DNA from: a virus
Virus record (IMG/VR): IMGVR_UViG_3300009420_000010
Span: 1 to 53,363 of that record
Strand: one strand, 5' to 3'
DNA length: 53,363 bases
Shown piece by piece: positions 52,578 through 53,363 of the stretch (the stretch's first letter is position 1; every line of letters begins with the position of its first letter). The notes beneath the pieces are model-generated. The model saw nothing but the letters and a program-made list of their open reading frames with translations. It did no database searches and was not told the DNA's origin. The translations under genes and the position numbers were made by a program.

Positions 52578-52607
52578 AATATAAGTATAAACTAGCCAAA
52601 GAGTCAA
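52578..52607 (-). promoter_or_regulatory. Sigma70-type promoter before the SWIM gene and tRNA
   Basis: Minus-strand -35 TTGACT (52602-52607), 18 bp spacer, -10 TATATT (52578-52583), with AAAAAAGTAC before the -35 and AAAGGC after the -10. Same boxes and spacing as the promoters at 42188 and 51946, though the spacer sequence differs. Probably transcribes SWIM protein and tRNA-Cys together. Confidence 0.85.
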
Positions 52608-52801
52608 GTACTTTTTTCACTTTTTTTATTTAAATCTTTTTCGTCTTTTATTACGTCATCATTCCCCAAGTTAAAACAAACGGAATCATCTGTCATCCAT
52701 ACTTCATAACCCATTCTTACGAGTGCCGAAATCAGGTCATTAACATCTTGTCTATCACAATCACCAATGTCATTAAATGTGGTTAGTTTTATTGATTTCA
52801 T
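52604..52801 (-). CDS. Hypothetical small protein, 65 aa
   Basis: MKSIKLTTFNDIGDCDRQDVNDLISALVRMGYEVWM..., a compact alpha/beta domain with a charged tail. Its 3' end overlaps the promoter before the SWIM gene. Its start overlaps the preceding gene by 4 bp. Not recognised. Confidence 0.62.
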   Translation of the reverse strand: MKSIKLTTFNDIGDCDRQDVNDLISALVRMGYEVWMTDDSVCFNLGNDDVIKDEKDLNKKSEKST

Positions 52802-53229
52802 TTCTTATACTTTTTATCCTGCTTGTTTAAATACCATTCTTTAGTTGGGTTATCTTCACTTGTATTCCATACTGCCTTTTTAATCAACTCATCAATTGGT
52901 TTATCCTCTTCACCAAATCTCGCATGCGATTCCCGCAACACATATAACTCTGTATTTAAATTTTGAGCAATTTCTTTTAATACTAAATAATCTTCGGTAA
53001 GATTTAAATCCCCATACCATACTTTACCATGACCTGGCATTAATATATTAGCATTGAATATAATTAAATCATCAGGATGCATATTCCTATATCCGGATTT
53101 ACTGCCACCTATCATTCTGCCATTATGAAAACTATGTGCATTAAAAAATTGTTGTACTTCTTGTACTGATATAGATGGTTTGAAATCACTTGGATACTCA
53201 CCAGCTAATTTTATTGTTTTGTCAATCAT
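52798..53229 (-). CDS. Hypothetical phage protein, 143 aa
   Basis: Start at ATG 53227-53229 (MIDKTIKLAGEYPSD); the frame extends upstream to TTG 53262 but that is inside the preceding gene. Notable segments: GRMIGGSKSGYRN, KVWYGDLNLTEDYLVLKEIAQNL and TELYVLRESHARFG. The WYGDLNLTEDY block recurs, as I recall, in aquatic phage proteins of unknown function. No catalytic motif assigned. Confidence 0.65.
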   Translation of the reverse strand: MIDKTIKLAGEYPSDFKPSISVQEVQQFFNAHSFHNGRMIGGSKSGYRNMHPDDLIIFNANILMPGHGKVWYGDLNLTEDYLVLKEIAQNLNTELYVLRESHARFGEEDKPIDELIKKAVWNTSEDNPTKEWYLNKQDKKYKK

Positions 53230-53230
53230 A

Positions 53231-53363
53231 CTAATCCCATAAATTAAATAAGTGTTTTCCAATCAATTCAAATGAACGTTGGGAACTCTTTGTTAGCTTC
53301 TTTACATCTTCTTTATCTTCGTAATCGTAATTCTGAATTGTCTTTGCACATTTCAATCCATAA
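53231..53363 (-). CDS. Partial CDS at right edge, C-terminal 43 aa
   Basis: Open frame entering from the right edge, ending ...KSSQRSFELIGKHLFNLWD, stop TAG at 53231-53233, one base before the next ATG. The visible part is Lys-rich and helical (YDYEDKEDVKKLTK). Too short to identify. Confidence 0.6.
   Translation of the reverse strand, partial: YGLKCAKTIQNYDYEDKEDVKKLTKSSQRSFELIGKHLFNLWD

Noticed and set aside
1-53363. Integrase, attachment sites, transposase or insertion sequence
   Set aside because: None found: no recombinase motifs, no flanking repeats around the tRNA or tmRNA genes.

Overview
This AT-rich window reads as part of a large T4-like contractile-tailed phage genome. The supporting genes are a gp25-like and a gp6-like baseplate wedge protein, a central spike protein, a gp55-like late sigma factor, a gp61-like primase and a gp47/gp46-type recombination nuclease. 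TATAAATA boxes of the T4 late-promoter type fit this. All but two protein genes lie on the minus strand. There is no integrase or attachment site, so a lytic phage is likely. The host is probably a Gram-negative bacterium of the FCB superphylum: one phage protein carries a type IX secretion (T9SS) sorting domain, and a PorV/PorQ-like outer-membrane protein is encoded next to it. Clear Shine-Dalgarno sites and TTGAC(N18)TATATT promoters are unlike Bacteroidota, so a Marinimicrobia-like host is my best inference.

Layout from left to right. (1) 2-9760: the N-terminal 3,253 residues of a giant repeat-rich fibre or adhesin, open at the left edge. (2) 9.8-15.2 kb: a small ribbon-helix-helix protein, a fused SbcD-SbcC nuclease, primase and two PD-(D/E)XK-like proteins. 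(3) 15.4-24.5 kb: an envelope cassette with a metallopeptidase-like protein, a PAP2 phosphatase, two holin-like proteins, beta-barrel proteins, two CsgG-like proteins, a 20-residue peptide with nine cysteines, the PorV/PorQ-like protein and a secreted cohesin/dockerin-like protein with the T9SS sorting domain. (4) 24.5-39.2 kb: the baseplate and tail-tip module, including a 1,672-residue protein with an embedded Hint domain. (5) 39.2-39.6 kb: an isolated plus-strand unit for a 73-residue two-helix membrane protein with its own terminator. (6) 39.6-46.9 kb: a glycoside hydrolase family 6 protein, the late sigma factor, an HD hydrolase, and an overlapping operon of methyltransferase, thymidylate-synthase-fold enzyme, asparagine-synthase-like amidotransferase and PLP enzyme. 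(7) 46.9-53.4 kb: a 3D-domain protein, a tmRNA, a tRNA-Cys, a peptide deformylase fused to a SEC-C zinc motif, a UV-repair-like glycosylase and many small proteins.

The most promising candidate for an undescribed system is the 16-24 kb envelope cassette. It looks like a phage-encoded set for placing a late protein on the host surface through the host T9SS, or for remodelling the host outer membrane. The second candidate is the 42.2-46.9 kb operon, whose synthase-fold enzyme has Asp where thymidylate synthase has the pyrimidine-selecting Asn, suggesting cytosine (hyper)modification. All calls come from reading the sequence by eye; no database search was run.
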